Of a DNA stretch of 64,000 nucleotides, positions 1 to 12,633 are shown in pieces. Numbering within the stretch: position 1 is the first letter of the stretch; every line of letters starts with the position of its first letter. The notes beneath the pieces are model-generated. The model did no database searches and was not told where the DNA came from. It saw only the letters and a program-made list of their open reading frames with translations. The position numbers were made by a program, and so were the translations under genes. Origin of the DNA: Liolophura sinensis (taxonomy: Eukaryota > Mollusca > Polyplacophora > Chitonida > Chitonidae); the NCBI RefSeq assembly GCF_032854445.1, contig NC_088300.1, forward strand, positions 55,152,984-55,216,983, in the 5' to 3' direction.

Positions 1-3000
1 CAGCAGGCCATCAGAATCTTAGGTGATGCAATATTAGGCCAAGGCAAAAACTCTTCGCGCCCAGAGTTATTTACTGAGCAGTACATTTTCACAACTGAAT
101 TTGTGACAAGTTAAGACATACCCTTAAGAAGGAATCAGAACTGTTAGCAGTTCGTGCAAATGAAGTTCACCATTCCTGCAGGTTACAATAACATTTATTC
201 TTTTTTACATCAACCCATGCTTTTGAAACATGAAACTGCTTTTCATTTTTCTGTTTTTTTTTTTTTTTTCTTCATCCAAACAGTACTTTATATTGGCAGA
301 ATGGCTACAATAGAAGCAGCTGGTGGTATTTACAAGAGCCAACTGATTGTTGTTCCCCTGTTTATGACCTCCACCCTCCACCCCACCACACACACTTAAA
401 GATCATCAAAAGCCTGCAGTGTAAATAGATTTCAACCATTAAGTCCTCTGACATACAGGTCAAACACAGAAAGTAGACTATAGATGAAGAGATAAACCAG
501 TTCCACCTAGCACAAAGATTTACAAATATGATTTAAACATGAAAGGTTTTTGTACCTTCTCAAGTGGGTTGGTCATGTACCGTTTTGGTAACATAAAACT
601 AGGTTTTTCATGAGAGATTAGAAAAAAGTACTTGACGGAACAAACATTTTGATTTGGTCACATACACACAGAATCTCTTCAATACCAGGATTCTGAAGAG
701 TTGGCACAATAATGCGGGTTTGAGCTAAAATAACATACAGCTTTGGAATGACGTGAAGTGTTTGGAAAAAGTATGGGAGGGGGTGAAGTTTCTCCCGCAG
801 AGACTTGTTTAATTCATCTTGATAACAAGGTGTATAGACAGAGGGTAAACCCCTGAGCGGCCCAGACAAACACCTTGACATATCATCTTTATGTTATTAA
901 GGGGATGGTCTCCGTCAGCTGCTGATAGAAGATGAAGTCTATTTCATGTGTAATGAAGCAAAGCAAAGTTTCTCTTCTCAGAGCTAACATCCAACCTTAA
1001 GCCAGCAAAACTGAGGTAATACATCACAGCTCTCCTTCCAGCCTACTGCACCCCTTCTAAGGCTTAGCTTGATAAATTTGGCTGAATTAATCCACATCAT
1101 TAAGTATTGGGAAATAAACGCTGCTCCAAAGGGGCACGATAACAGCAAACAGACCTTGGTGACATGAAGACGGCAGTTTTGAAGAATGTCTCTCAAATGG
1201 AGGTATGAGAGTTGGGGAGGCTTATCGCTTCAAACCACCATTCAATTTATGATGGATTCTTTAGAAGAAGTCTTAATGAGAGATGCTAATCACAGCTTTC
1301 CGTCTGTACTCCTATCTACCCTCTTACCAAGGCTGGAAATTGAAATTGTAATCCTTGATTAAATACGCTCCACTGACACTTTCACATGCAGTCAATGCCA
1401 AAAAACTGGGGTTGTTCAAACAGATCAAATAACAAAAAAAAGCACTTCTTACAAAAACCATATTTTCTTCGGTGGCAGTGTGGGTAGAGCATACTAGTGA
1501 ACGAACATTTCTTGTATTGTTCCTCGACAAAAGAAACAAACCAGTTTGTCATTTGGTTGGAGACAAGCTGGGTTGTGAGGGTAAAACAAACAAAAGCCTA
1601 CTCGTGTGGATTGGGACAAACCTCTGCTCAGCGAGACACAACCAGAAAAATGAAGGGGAGAAAAAAGTTGATGATAAGCAGCGTATTAGAGGGTTGAGGA
1701 GGAAATGTGATCTCCACGGTTATTGATTTGGATTGTTGGAGAGGGCCTTTCTCTCTGCTAGTTCTCCACACCACAACGCCACTGCTTAGGTAGGTGCAAT
1801 TGGATTACATCAAGCCAGTCAACCTGTTCATGGAAGCAGAAACAGTGATTTGGCGGCGACAATAGTTGGGCATTTATCAAGTGCTGCCATCTATCTTCCC
1901 CCTCAATGTACAGGTCATCTTTACTGATAGACAGCTTTCTATGCCAGCCAGGGCTAATATCATTTACTTCATTTCTAAGCAACCCAACACTTGCTTCACT
2001 CTCAACGCAAACCCTCAATATTGTTTTTGGCGAGAGTCAATCCTGGCAGGGTCTTTCAGCTGGGCCACAGGGAGCCAGGCCTCCTGAATAACGAATGTCT
2101 CTTTTCAAAAGGGCAGACAACAGTGATAGTTAATTGAATTCCTCTAGCCAGTTTTCAACTCTCAATAACTAGCCAGAAAAAAAGCTGTCCCTGTCAGCGA
2201 GCGTCTAGTCCGTCTCATGGCCACAAAACACAACGCTCGGCCTGTGACACATCTCTCTACATAAAACACTTATTACACTTCTTTGACACGTCCATTTTGG
2301 CAGGTCTCATAAAGCTATGTACTGGCTAATGTTTGGGGGCTATCATACCCCATTTAACCATGGCCTTTGTTTCCCTTCAGCCCTCACTTTTGAGGTGACA
2401 AAGCCTATTCACATGTTACACAAGTTCCAAACAGTTTTTCACAGTTCAACACTAGACAGATTCCCCGGCCCATTCTCAGAGATGTAATGTACACCAGCAG
2501 GCAGTTTGTGGGCCGATGATAATTCCGGTGGGGGAGGGAGATGGCTGCTGCACCCCCTCTCAGTGAGGCTAATTCCCTCGCCCTTAAAGAAGAGACTTAC
2601 CCTAGGGACATACATGCACTTAACACATCTACTGTCAATGCCACAAAGGACTTAGCTCTTCTGTTATAGAGACACCAGCTTATGGCAGTACGGGGGTATG
2701 TACCTACATATCGCCACACATAAGACCACATGTTAACACATCAATCAGACTTCTCATCAGACCGATTTCTATAGCAAACCACTTATATTAATAGCCATAA
2801 ATCAGTGTTTTCTCTGTGCGGCTTGAGTCCTAATGGGAGGCAGGCGGGACTCTACCCCTCATTGTAACAGACTCTTGACCCAACTCCATGACTCACTGGC
2901 ATTATCCCCCTATACATCCTCAACACTACATCAAAGCAGGCCCATTCTCAAGTCGCTTGAAAGAAAACAGAAATGTATTTTGGAACATTTTATAAAGGCG

Positions 3001-6000
3001 CCTCACTGACTAGCATCTTAACCATTTAAAAGAGGCTCTTCTGCTATGGGTTAAAACTTTTAAAAAGAATGCCAGTTTAATAGTTCAAGTATTGATTCAA
3101 TAGACTCAATGCCGAGGGCTTTAGGCTTTAGGACACATGCAAATATGACAGCCAAAAAGGTAACTCATCTCTTGTAAAACGACAGCACATTTCTTTAAGT
3201 ATCCTTCACATAGCCAGGCCACAATTATACTGAATACGATTAAGATTGTCAGTGAGCTATTATACAAGTCCTGTGACAAGAGCACAGTGTGCCAATAGTC
3301 ACCTTAAAATAACATTTATAACAGTTCAACAAAAAGGGGGCATTAGCCATAACCTCAGATTCATCAAAATTCGGAACACAGGCGCCAGTGGTGTTAAGGC
3401 CCTTTTTTTCTCCACTGATGGTTAAATGGCCTCCCAGACGAGTTGGCCGACGCAAACATGACTCGCTCTGGTTTACAATAAGCACACAGATTACAGCACT
3501 TAGGTTTCTCTCCTTTGTTCGCTGTATTTGGAGAGCTATTAAACTTGGTTAAATTCTCAATGGTGATGAACAAGGAGATTTATAAGGCTACACCACATGC
3601 AGTACTTCATCCAGCAACAAGCTGCATTTGTCATATGTGTCCACACTATAGTGATACTTGGAATGTAAAATTTCTTAAAAATACCACAACCACCAAACAT
3701 CTTAAAAGGCAGCATTTTTGAGGTAACAGATCACCTGACAAACCAAAATATTTCTTTTAGTTTTCCCAAATGGGAAATTACTCAAACCTTTTACATTTCT
3801 CAAAGTTTCTGTTCGTATATAGCAAGAGAGATCCCCAGCAATATTCATCAGAAGCAGAAAGCTAACACACACAAAATTTTATCCAATAATTTAGGCTTAG
3901 AACGTATGAAAATTAATAACAAGTAATCCAACTATAAAAAAACAATAAAAAAAAAACATTGTATAGAGTTGTCAAAGATGTGATTTTGGAATTAATTTAT
4001 TAACTGTGACAAGCAGTTCTATAAATGAAACTGTCTATGGGCTGGTTAGTCTATCGGTCAAATTCCTGACATCTTTTATTAATCCCAGACTATTCACTTT
4101 ACACGGGGCCTAGGTGCAAGATGACTGATTTTTGTGACAGTCGAAGCTTTTGTAAATTGTGATCGTCTTATTGGTGTTATTTTCTTTCAAAACTATACGA
4201 AAGAATATTTCAGTGACATGGTGGTTTGACAGCGGGTGTAAGTCAGGAGGTTTATAAAGTATTCCTCCACCCATAAACCTGCTACCATTGTATACATAAA
4301 ATATTCTCTAACATTCTCGCCAAGCGTTATTACTTTTTCAAGTTTCAAGTTCAAGTTAAACAAGTTTAGTTGAGAAATCCATGCAGAGCCTGAAGTTAAC
4401 TAATGTTCACTATTAAGTTCTCATCAAACCTTCAACATAATACCAAAGTTGACCCAGAACAGGAACATGTGACTTGTGGTCTCCAGAAGCAACACCTTAC
4501 CTCACTGAGTCATTAAAGGCATATCCATTTTGACGAATTCTTTAGAAATTGAGTTTTGAAATTCAGTGTGTGTTACAAGATATAACGTAAATTTAGGACA
4601 TTATGCAAAACTTGAGCATGGCTTGAAATTTGAGCAAGATTATGTAGTGCACTTCAAATAGGGCTAAACAATTTTTTATAGATGTGCAAATTCTCAAAAC
4701 CTTCAGCATCCCTCAAAAAGTTCATGTCATCTTACACCATGGAGAAACACCTATGTTAAAATACATGGTGCCAAAAATTTTTAGCGAACAACTAACCAAC
4801 AGACAAGACTTACACTGTACAGAGATGCTTGTGGCAGTTAAAGAGCTATGCCTCACTTACGTCTAATGAATGATATCACAATGGCCAAAGCCAAGTGTTT
4901 ACTTCCACAACATTGGTACCTAGTGTTTATTCGAAGGACTGTCAAATTTCCCACTATAATATAACGATCAGCCAAAGTTATCCCCTGATTGATTCATGAA
5001 TACGAGAAAGTGATAGCAAAGTAATTATCTGCAAGTTGATAGACAGGACTCACACCCATGCAAGAAACATCATGCTGCAGGTTTCTTCACACTCAAAAAA
5101 GAGGACTTAAATGCAGGAAGAAAAAAAACATTCCAATTATAACACACAAAAACTTCCAAAAAAAAAAAAAAAAATCCCCAGAGTGTTAATTTTCGTTTAT
5201 GTAAAGACATAATGGTGTGTTTATGGGAACACATTGTTGCACAAGCTCAAAGGCCATTGTGTTTTATTACAGGATAATTATCGTTGACTCCATTAAACAG
5301 CCACAAAGATAAGACAGTGTAATCAAACCAGTAATATACACACAAACAGATTAGCACACACCATATAAACCCAACCTTAACACACATGAAGTCAACTTCA
5401 GACCACATGCCAAACAACAGAAGGGCCACAACACTGTCTCAATGTATGAATGTGTATATATATTAAGGCCTGACTGCTATTCTGGGTACCACAAGAATTG
5501 CCAACCCTGTGACCATGCTCTAACATAAATATTTGTCCATCTTTTAAATCAGATGGAGATGGGGGCTGTAGGTAATGGGAAAGCACATGTTACACTAATT
5601 CTTTCATCTACTTCGTAAGACTAAAAAACTTGCTCAGTTTACACATTGTTCATTGAAGAAAATGGAGGAATAATACTACCAAATAACACATTACAGCATC
5701 TGTGCAGGCCACAGTTATTTAACTTAGCTGCAAAATAGCCGCAATGAGAGGCACAATCTAGACTAACAGTGACATGTCTACATACATGTGGAACATGACC
5801 ACATGCTTTCACATGTCAACAATACAATCAGTTTTTGCAGTACTGATACAGTTCTCAAAGAGGCACACTATGACACTGCTGAAAGAAAAAACAATGAATG
5901 TTCTAGGAAATACACACAGACAAAATGAAACCTATTACTGATTATAAGTCAACATAAAGTTTAATACTTCAATATTGTAGTTTTAAAGCAACAAAAATAC

Positions 6001-6489
6001 AACTGTATTTTTAAAGATAGTTGTCACAATGCCATAAAACACAAGGAACTATATGAACAAAGAAAAAACAAAAAAAAAAAAACCCACACATTCCACAGGA
6101 GTAAGCCTGCACAATTTTATATGAAAAAGTATATCCATCGACTGTAAATAAACACCACCACCAGACACACATAACAACAGGGCTCATGCTAAATTACAAA
6201 CCTGGAATTTTTTCCTAAATTTGAGCTGTTCACAGAAAGACAATACAATTATATACTAAATCAGTTTTGCTGAAAATAAATCACACACCCAGTAAGTTGC
6301 AATTTAAACAAAGTACTCATACATCACTGGGGCTTTACCTCTATACTGACATGGAATGTAAGATGCAAGCCTATTTAATTTGGAAGAAATGTCTGGAACA
6401 CACTGATTTCTTGGTGCGTCAATACATCAGATATAACATGTGTTACTTCTCCTAGACACTGATAAAAGGCTTCACCGAAGTTTTCTCAC
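1..6489 (-). other. ANKS1 intron after exon 21 (partial)
   Basis: At least 6.4 kb of intron between PTB exons. It contains a few homopolymers (T18 near 250, A18 near 5157) and no exon with PTB sequence on the minus strand. No ORF in it looks coding. Segment 1750-2820 is less AT-rich and could hold regulatory DNA, but I can name no element. Confidence 0.6.
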
Positions 6490-6561
6490 CTTCATTTTGG
6501 TCATTCCTTCTCGAGTTGAATCTATTCCGTGTAGCTCTTTGACTAACGTTGAACCTAAATA
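6490..6561 (-). CDS. ANKS1A: ANKS1 window exon 21: PTB domain beta-1/helix start
   Basis: A 72-nt phase 0-0 exon (24 codons) encoding YLGSTLVKELHGIDSTREGM and TKMK. YLGS-x-L-[IV]-K-[ED]-L-x-G-x-[ED]-ST is the first strand and following loop of ANKS1 PTB. Acceptor ctttctttcag, donor AAG|GTGAGA. The remaining roughly 100 PTB residues are not found in 1-6489, so the next exon lies outside the window. Confidence 0.94.
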
Positions 6562-7027
6562 CTGAAAGAAAGAAGATAATTTTTAAAAATGTGTGAATGT
6601 GCTAGGGACTGAACAAAAAGAAACTGCATTAAAATGGCCAAAATCAGGGAATAAAGGTAGTTCTCTAGAAAAAAAATAGATGAGCTTGAACATCCTAATC
6701 AACTTTAAGATGAGTAGTGTCAATTTGTAGATAAACACATACAAGAATAATACACGAAAAAATGCCTCATCTGTATCGGCAAAAATCAAAATTTCACTCA
6801 GCCAAATAATTTTTAAGTCAATCCAACTGGATATTTCAGTGAAATTTTATTAACAAGAACACATTCTCTATTTAAATACAGAAAGGTGAACAACAATCTA
6901 TGTAAGACAAAATTATCTGTATGTTAAAATTATAAATTATGATCTTAAACTTGTTATTCTGTTTCCTGGACTAAATATGGAAGAACATGTATAGCTGGAG
7001 AGGTGATAAAAGGGAGGGAACTCTTAC

Positions 7028-7156
7028 CTGTGCCACATAATTACAGCAGCCTTTAATCAGCTTCTCTGGTCGATGCCTCCATTGAGTCACAGGGCTGGTT
7101 GTATGGGCCATGTGAGGAGGACGAATGTGTATTGTGCTGTCTCGTAAACTTCTTCC
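7028..7156 (-). CDS. ANKS1A: ANKS1 window exon 20: IRPPH motif and PTB entry
   Basis: A 129-nt phase 0-0 exon (43 codons) with STIHIRPPHMAHTTSPVTQW and then RHRPEKLIKGCCNYVAQ. RPPH followed by W-x-H-x-PEKLI-x3-C-x-Y is the conserved lead-in to the ANKS1 PTB domain. Acceptor ctttggtatcag, donor CACAG|GTAAGA. Confidence 0.94.
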
Positions 7157-7584
7157 CTGATACCAAAGAGAGCAACACATCAAAAACTGGCTGGCTGTTG
7201 AACTACCACAAAACAGAGCATACATCAACACTCCTTGAGAGGCCAGATGTGCTTATGTCCTGTATCACTCTAGTATTACCAGAACACAGATGGACAGAAG
7301 TTAAAATAAATTAAGGCATAACTATGCCTTAAACATTTGTAGTAGACAACTAAATGACATTAAATGTTACAAAACCAAAATATTTCAGTCTGTTTTCAAA
7401 ACCATTAATGGTTATTGCCTAATGAATGTCAATACTCTGTGAAAGTGGCATGGTTGGGCAACAAAGAGCATGCACTTGTCTATCTCCAATAGAGAATTCA
7501 GGTCACTTGTCAAAATTTCAGGCATACTTTGGAGTTCAAACCAGAAAGAAGCTGAGCAATCATGGTAGTTCCAACCCAACTCAC

Positions 7585-7785
7585 CGATCTCTTCAGAGAG
7601 TCTTCTTCCTCACTGCTATCTACCTGACTGATGGAGTTTTGCGAGGACGCAGATGTATCAGCAGCCGCTTCCCGAGGCTTTGGCTTCACTTTGGTATAAT
7701 CTTTGTAAAAGTCTAGCCCCTCAATAGGAGACGGCTGAGGTTTTGACACTGGGGATTCATCATTCAGACCAGAGTTTTTCCATTC
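7585..7785 (-). CDS. ANKS1A: ANKS1 window exon 19: linker between SAM2 and PTB
   Basis: A 201-nt phase 0-0 exon (67 codons) starting EWKNSGLNDESPVSKPQPSP, then IEGLDFYKDYTKVKPKP and an acidic Ser cluster SSEEEDSLKRS, a likely casein-kinase-type target. A donor-like CAG|GTAGAT inside the exon could shorten it by 16 codons in frame; the downstream donor ATCG|GTGAGT fits the consensus better and was chosen. Confidence 0.85.
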
Positions 7786-7881
7786 CTGCCAGTGAGAATG
7801 TATTATTATTAATGTAAAATGACACATATTTAAAGAACTCTAAACATACCCATACTAAATGGCTTTTCATTCTGGATCTTG

Positions 7882-8085
7882 AAGGGCCTCCAACGTGGCG
7901 CAATGATCTTGGAACCAGTCACCAATGCGGCCGCTGGAAGTTCAGGTCCAGCTCATGCTGGCTACCGCTCTAGCCATATGTGTAAAGATTTGCCAGCAAC
8001 CTGTAGATGTTTGTGGGTTTCCTTCCATCATAATGCTGGACATCGTTGTATAAGTGACATATTCTTCGCCAATCAAATAAATATT
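7882..8085 (+). mobile_element. tRNA-derived SINE, diverged near-complete copy
   Basis: Starts with a ggcctcc head and contains 'caggtccagctcatgctggc', 'gtaaagatttgccagcaacc', 'cataatgctggacatcgttg' and 'aatcaaataaat'. These match the better copy at 38539-38803, with part of the tRNA-like head deleted. It lies in the intron between exons 18 and 19. Confidence 0.75.
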
Positions 8086-8509
8086 ATAATTTTGAATCAA
8101 GCAATACATACAACTGGCCCATACCACATGTATTTGAAATGTTTTTAATGCTGTACTGAGAGATTTTTCACTCACACAGCAGCAGTCAAGTTTATGGGTG
8201 CTAGAAACTGGAGTACTCTGAGTTAACAACATCTCTATGCAAGGTACCTGACAGATTCCTCAATGCATAGCTAAAGATAAAACAGCAACAGCTGCATCTG
8301 AGAATGTACCTTTATCAGCTGATCGCGTGTGGCTGAATCAACTGTAAGGAAATGCACAAAAACCAAAATATTGAAAGAGTTGTTTTCAAAACTAATAATG
8401 GTAGGTCTGATGGACAGGCCTGGCAATTTCATTTGACCGAGGTTCCTAGCTGATAATAAGTAAATCCAGTAAAGAAATGTGTCCAGTGAAGACCTACTGT
8501 GACATCCAC

Positions 8510-8596
8510 CTGGAGTTTCTCCGTTTTTTCTATCTGTCTTTCTCCTAAAGATGCCAACAATCGTTTTCTGTGACCTAAAGTGGTAATATCTAATAC
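8510..8596 (-). CDS. ANKS1A: ANKS1 window exon 18: SAM domain 2, C-terminal helix
   Basis: An 87-nt phase 0-0 exon (29 codons) encoding VLDITTLGHRKRLLASLGER and a charged tail. LGHRKR-[IL]-LASLG is the conserved last helix of SAM2 in ANKS1. Acceptor tttcatttcag, donor CCAG|GTGGAT (weaker than average). Confidence 0.94.
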
Positions 8597-8784
8597 CTGA
8601 AATGAAAAGATACCCTCTATTACTGGTATGTAAGGATACAACATAAAGCAAGGCAAGCTATGTGAAGTAAGGGACACAACTGTTATGCACAGCTGATTAT
8701 TAACAGTGATGTCCCTTAGATCAGCATGCAGAGCAGTAACAACATACAACTTCAGTTTAAAACAGGAAAAACGTAACCATGATT

Positions 8785-8962
8785 AAATTTATTTATTTAT
8801 TTATTTATTTGATTGGTGTTTTACACCGTACTCAAGAATATTTCACTTATATGAAGGTGGCCATCATTATAGTGGGAGGAAGCCGGGCAGAGCACAGGAG
8901 AAACCCACGACCATTCCCACATATGGCCAGAAAGGAAGCCAGCATGAGCTGGACACCATGAT
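8785..8962 (-). mobile_element. tRNA-derived SINE, 5'-truncated copy
   Basis: Read on the minus strand it has the shared body from 'gtccagctcatgctggcttc' to the end 'gtgtaaaacaccaatc' and a (AAAT)n tail at 8785-8808. The tRNA-like head is missing. Same family as 38539-38803. Confidence 0.8.
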
Positions 8963-9040
8963 TAGAGTATTTACACTTAGATATACACAATGGTTCTTTA
9001 CATGAACAAGTTGGAAGAGATGCATGACAAGAGAACTCAC

Positions 9041-9177
9041 TGTAGCTAGTTCTAACTCCCATAGTTTCCGAACTCTATCCATGGAGGTGTAGCCATGTGA
9101 TTTGAAAGCATCGGTGTACTCGGAGAGCCTTAAGGAGGAGAGCCAGTTTTCTACTGAGGATGGCATGTGGGTGGGAC
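9041..9177 (-). CDS. ANKS1A: ANKS1 window exon 17: SAM domain 2, first half
   Basis: A 137-nt exon (phase 1 in, 0 out) with SVENWLSSLRLSEYTDAFKS followed by HGYTSMDRVRKLWELELAT. The GYTSMD-x3-K-[IL]-WE-x-EL block is highly characteristic of ANKS1 SAM2. Acceptor ttaattggcag, donor ACA|GTGAGT. Confidence 0.95.
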
Positions 9178-9836
9178 CTGCCAATTAAAGGAGGAGAAAA
9201 TTAGACTGCATATGTAAAACCATCTTCACAGCTATGATATTAGTGTGATTCATTCAACATGGCATAAAAGGCATAAAGCTGCATTCATACAGAGCTATTC
9301 CTCACGTCATCCCATCAAAGGGAAACAGGAAGAACTATATTTCATCTAATTTTTACATTTTGACTAAATTTGAATGGCACTGGAGACAATTCAGTTTTGA
9401 TGAATTTTGCAAGGCATCAAAGATCACACTGTGGCTCAAACAAACCTACCCTAGGCATCAGCAGGTGAACACTCCTTACACTACTGACGTCATTCAGATA
9501 ATTGTTATAGTAACACCATTATTATTTCTTGACGATTACACATCTGGGTAGATGAGCTAATTGGCACTCAGGGTTGTCAGTTCAAAACACAAAGTGCAAT
9601 TCTCACACAAAACAGTACCATCACTGGAACAATAATTCTATTATCACTGGCACAATCCTTCTGTTATGTTTCCAATCATTATTAATCATCCTCCTCTGAA
9701 AAGAAATAATGATTTAGCACAATCTACACTGTGTATGGTCAGTTTCTGGGCTGAAAATGAAACATCAGTCTCCTGCTTTGACCCCAAATTCCCATAGTTA
9801 TCATACAAGGAAACAGAGACCTGATTTACCACTGAC

Positions 9837-9948
9837 CTATAGGCACAACAGGAAGCAGCAGTCTAGACGCTTCTCGTATCCTCCGCCTATGATCCTCATT
9901 TTCCACGCCTATTGTCTTGAGATCCTCCTCCTCCAGAATTGTACCACC
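9837..9948 (-). CDS. ANKS1A: ANKS1 window exon 16: SAM domain 1, second half
   Basis: A 112-nt exon (phase 0 in, 1 out) beginning GGTILEEEDLKTIGVENEDH and continuing RRRIREASRLLL. The sequence L-x-E-E-D-L-x2-I-G-[IV]-x5-HR is the helix 3-5 signature of SAM domains and completes SAM1. Acceptor cattttag, donor ATAG|GTCAGT. Confidence 0.95.
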
Positions 9949-10415
9949 CTAAAATGAGGACAGTTACCACCGTTATATGGACAAGCATGGAAATTATTAG
10001 CCAGTACATCTTATACACTGCTGAAAGTCTGTTTTGATGTACCATGTAATCAAGTCCATCCTCAACAGATTTCTATCACAGACATGGAGCTTGTTCTGAC
10101 ATATTAGAGGAATGTTACATATGAATGATATAGATTATAGATACATTTTTTATGATTTCTTTGAAGTTCACCTGAGCTCCCACCTGAACAATACATGTTA
10201 GTCTTCACAAAGTTTTCAAATTACATCAGAAGTAATACTATACTGGTCGATTTTGTCACTTATATAAGGTAGTTCTCTTCAGAACAGGTCAGTTGATAGG
10301 TAGTCTTGTGATTAGCCAATTACAAAAGGTTCATGCCAGGTTGCGACTCAAACTGAAAAACAAAGAATAACACAGCTCATCAGACATTTACGAGAAAGTT
10401 ACTGAAAAAACTTAC

Positions 10416-10513
10416 GATAAAATCCAGATCATCAAATCCATTGGCAACCAGTGTGTTTTCATATCGTCCCAGACCTAAGCCTTCCAGCCAGTCTCCCACA
10501 CTCAGGATTTTAC
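10416..10513 (-). CDS. ANKS1A: ANKS1 window exon 15: SAM domain 1, first half
   Basis: A 98-nt exon (phase 1 in, 0 out) that opens GKILSVGDWLEGLGLGRYEN and continues TLVANGFDDLDFI. The pattern W-L-x2-L-x-L-x2-Y and NGFDDL is the classic first half of ANKS1 SAM1. Acceptor ttgtagatacag; donor ATC|GTAAGT. Confidence 0.95.
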
Positions 10514-11042
10514 CTGTATCTACAAGGGATAACAACATTGAGACAAAATAGAGGAAATCTATTTTGTATGCTAAGCACATATTCCAGTACAACATTTTTG
10601 CCCATACAAAAACATACATTTGTAAAATTTCAATTGAAAGAGATCAGAAATTTCAAAACATATTACATTCATGCATATTTAACATGTTTACGGGACATCT
10701 ATCAGATGAGAAAATCATATCTTGTATAGTTGGTCATTCATACATTTGAGTAACTTCACAATTACGATAATACTGATATCAATTTTGGACAATCAAACAT
10801 AAGTCAGGTTGAAATGTTTAAATTTGGGTTAAGATTAGAATTAATGAAGACAGAAAGCACATGAACACAGCATGATCACAACCATATATGGGCTTTAGGG
10901 GTGTGGCCTGAAGGAGAATATGATGGAGGACAAGAGGAGATATGATCCGTTCACCATCTATTGTATTGGGTGGCTGGTTAGCCAAGTGAATGGGTGGGAT
11001 ATGTTGAGTGGGTGGGTGGGTTAGTTTGCCTACTTTGAATAC

Positions 11043-11136
11043 CTCCCAGCAAGTTGGCAAAGTCCTCCTCGTAATCCCGGATGAAGACAGATTCTCTTGC
11101 AATTCCTGCCCCAAATGAAGCCATTATAGCCGCGAT
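11043..11136 (-). CDS. ANKS1A: ANKS1 window exon 14: pre-SAM segment
   Basis: A 94-nt exon (phase 0 in, 1 out) encoding IAAIMASFGAGIARES followed by VFIRDYEEDFANLLG. Joined to exon 13 it gives EEWAKIAAIMASFGAGI, matching the EIMSSIGEGI-like segment that precedes SAM1 in ANKS1. Acceptor cttctctcattag, donor GGAG|GTATTC. Confidence 0.9.
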
Positions 11137-11515
11137 CTAATGAGAGAAGAGAGGACCAAGACGCATGGGATCAAGTGAGTGACCAGAGCGTAAAGTGTTG
11201 GGGCAAGTCACCTCCAGTGCTGTTAGCCCATGCACTAAGTGTAAGCCAGATAGCCGTGCCAAATGGGAGTGGGATTTTACCATTCCAGGACAAACAAAGA
11301 CTAAACCTCAAAAGCCAAAAACAATTCAGCCCTTTGTAACACTGAATTGTTACATGGACATGAGCATAATTTACAAGACAAAAACTTGCACACAAAATAC
11401 ATATGAAAACTAGAACTGAGCATAAATGAATCCTGGGTTGCTGAGTAGGTGTGCAATTTTGTAGCACAGGCATAAACCTTGAGGTGCTTTTGTTTGTCTC
11501 ATATACTAGTATTAC

Positions 11516-11575
11516 CTGTTCTGCCCATCAGAACCGATGCACGCTCGAAACAGCTATCTGGCTTATAGAGATTGG
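11516..11575 (-). CDS. ANKS1A: Candidate 60-nt alternative exon between exons 13 and 14
   Basis: A 60-nt segment with a very good acceptor (gctttgctttctcag) and donor (ACAG|GTAATA). Only phase 1-1 is open; it reads NLYKPDSCFERASVLMGRT with coding-like third positions. Phase 0, the one exon 13 leaves directly, hits a TGA. It therefore fits only when preceded by the 85-nt candidate or by use of a cryptic donor in exon 13 (GACA|GTGAGG), and then joins exon 15 in frame. Confidence 0.4.
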
Positions 11576-12633
11576 CTGAGAAAGCAAAGCTGTCACCAGT
11601 ATAGACTTACTGCCACAGTGAGTCTGCATCTATCTAAGGATAGCTCCATTCACCATTGCTAAATTTTGGTCCTAACTTCTGAACAAGTTATGAACAATCA
11701 GAAATTAAATTAAATAGACTCATTAATTTTCTTTTTTTCTTGTCATCATGTTATCAAGATATGCACAACATTTATAGGAGATGGCTGATGAATGAAAACA
11801 AATAAAAGCAGCACATTCTAATACTGGTTCAGTCTGGCTTGTCTGAGCTGGGCACAATGCATGAGTAAACAGTGCAATAATCAGCCATTAGTACAACCTG
11901 TGAAGTAAAGAGAGGTATTAAATAAATTAGTCCTCTGAAAGTCAACAGGCACCACAGAATTAGAACAAGATACAAACTAGCTAGTAGCCTAGGCTCTAAA
12001 TGCACCACCAGATAGTGTCAAATGTTAGTCAATTCACATAATACATATACATGGGCCTCTTCCAGTGAAATCCCAGTATAACAGGCCTTAGAGACTGCAG
12101 AAAAAATGTAGAAGTTAGTACATGTACAGGTTGCCTATTCTTTTCTGACTGCCATGCTGAAAAGTTTAATTTGATCGCATTATAACTTTAATACTAAGCC
12201 AGTGTAGTTTGCAATGCTGGCCATTTTTTTGGAAGCTTATAGTTGTCAGACCACATACACACTGACTTATTGGTATGTAATTAAGCTACCATTCCTTTTC
12301 TTCCACTAATCAGTCAAAACATATTTATACAGCTCCAGAAAAATGTTTATTTTTCTTTCTTAATTTTTGAGACTTAACAATTTACAATTTTGTTCTGTTG
12401 TGCTAAAGTGTTGCTAAAACATTACATGACTGCCTGTGCTTGCATACGGTACTTTCGCTCTTAAATTGTGAAAAGGCCTATTAAAGTGTTTCACAAGCTT
12501 TAATACAGCCAATACATATACTTTTATTTTATAATTGGCAATTACATGCTAGAGTACTTCCTGTAGAACATGCAATATGTTATGAGTGGATCAAGCTTGA
12601 AACAGTAATTCATAACACTGATGTTCCTGTTAC

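Larger units (their letters stand above)
6562..10415 (-). other. Compact 3' introns between exons 15 and 21
   Basis: Introns of 466, 428, 724, 444, 659 and 467 bp. The 724-bp and 444-bp introns each hold one SINE (7882-8085 and 8785-8962). The 659-bp intron has a CRE palindrome at 9485. I see nothing else. Confidence 0.7.

Noticed and set aside
1-111. 37-codon open frame on the plus strand at the window edge
   Set aside because: Length is within chance for an edge, no splice signal confirms it and it matches nothing I recognise.
7630-7739. Earlier donor CAG|GTAGAT in exon 19
   Set aside because: It keeps frame and could be used, but the downstream donor ATCG|GTGAGT matches consensus better, so the longer exon is annotated.
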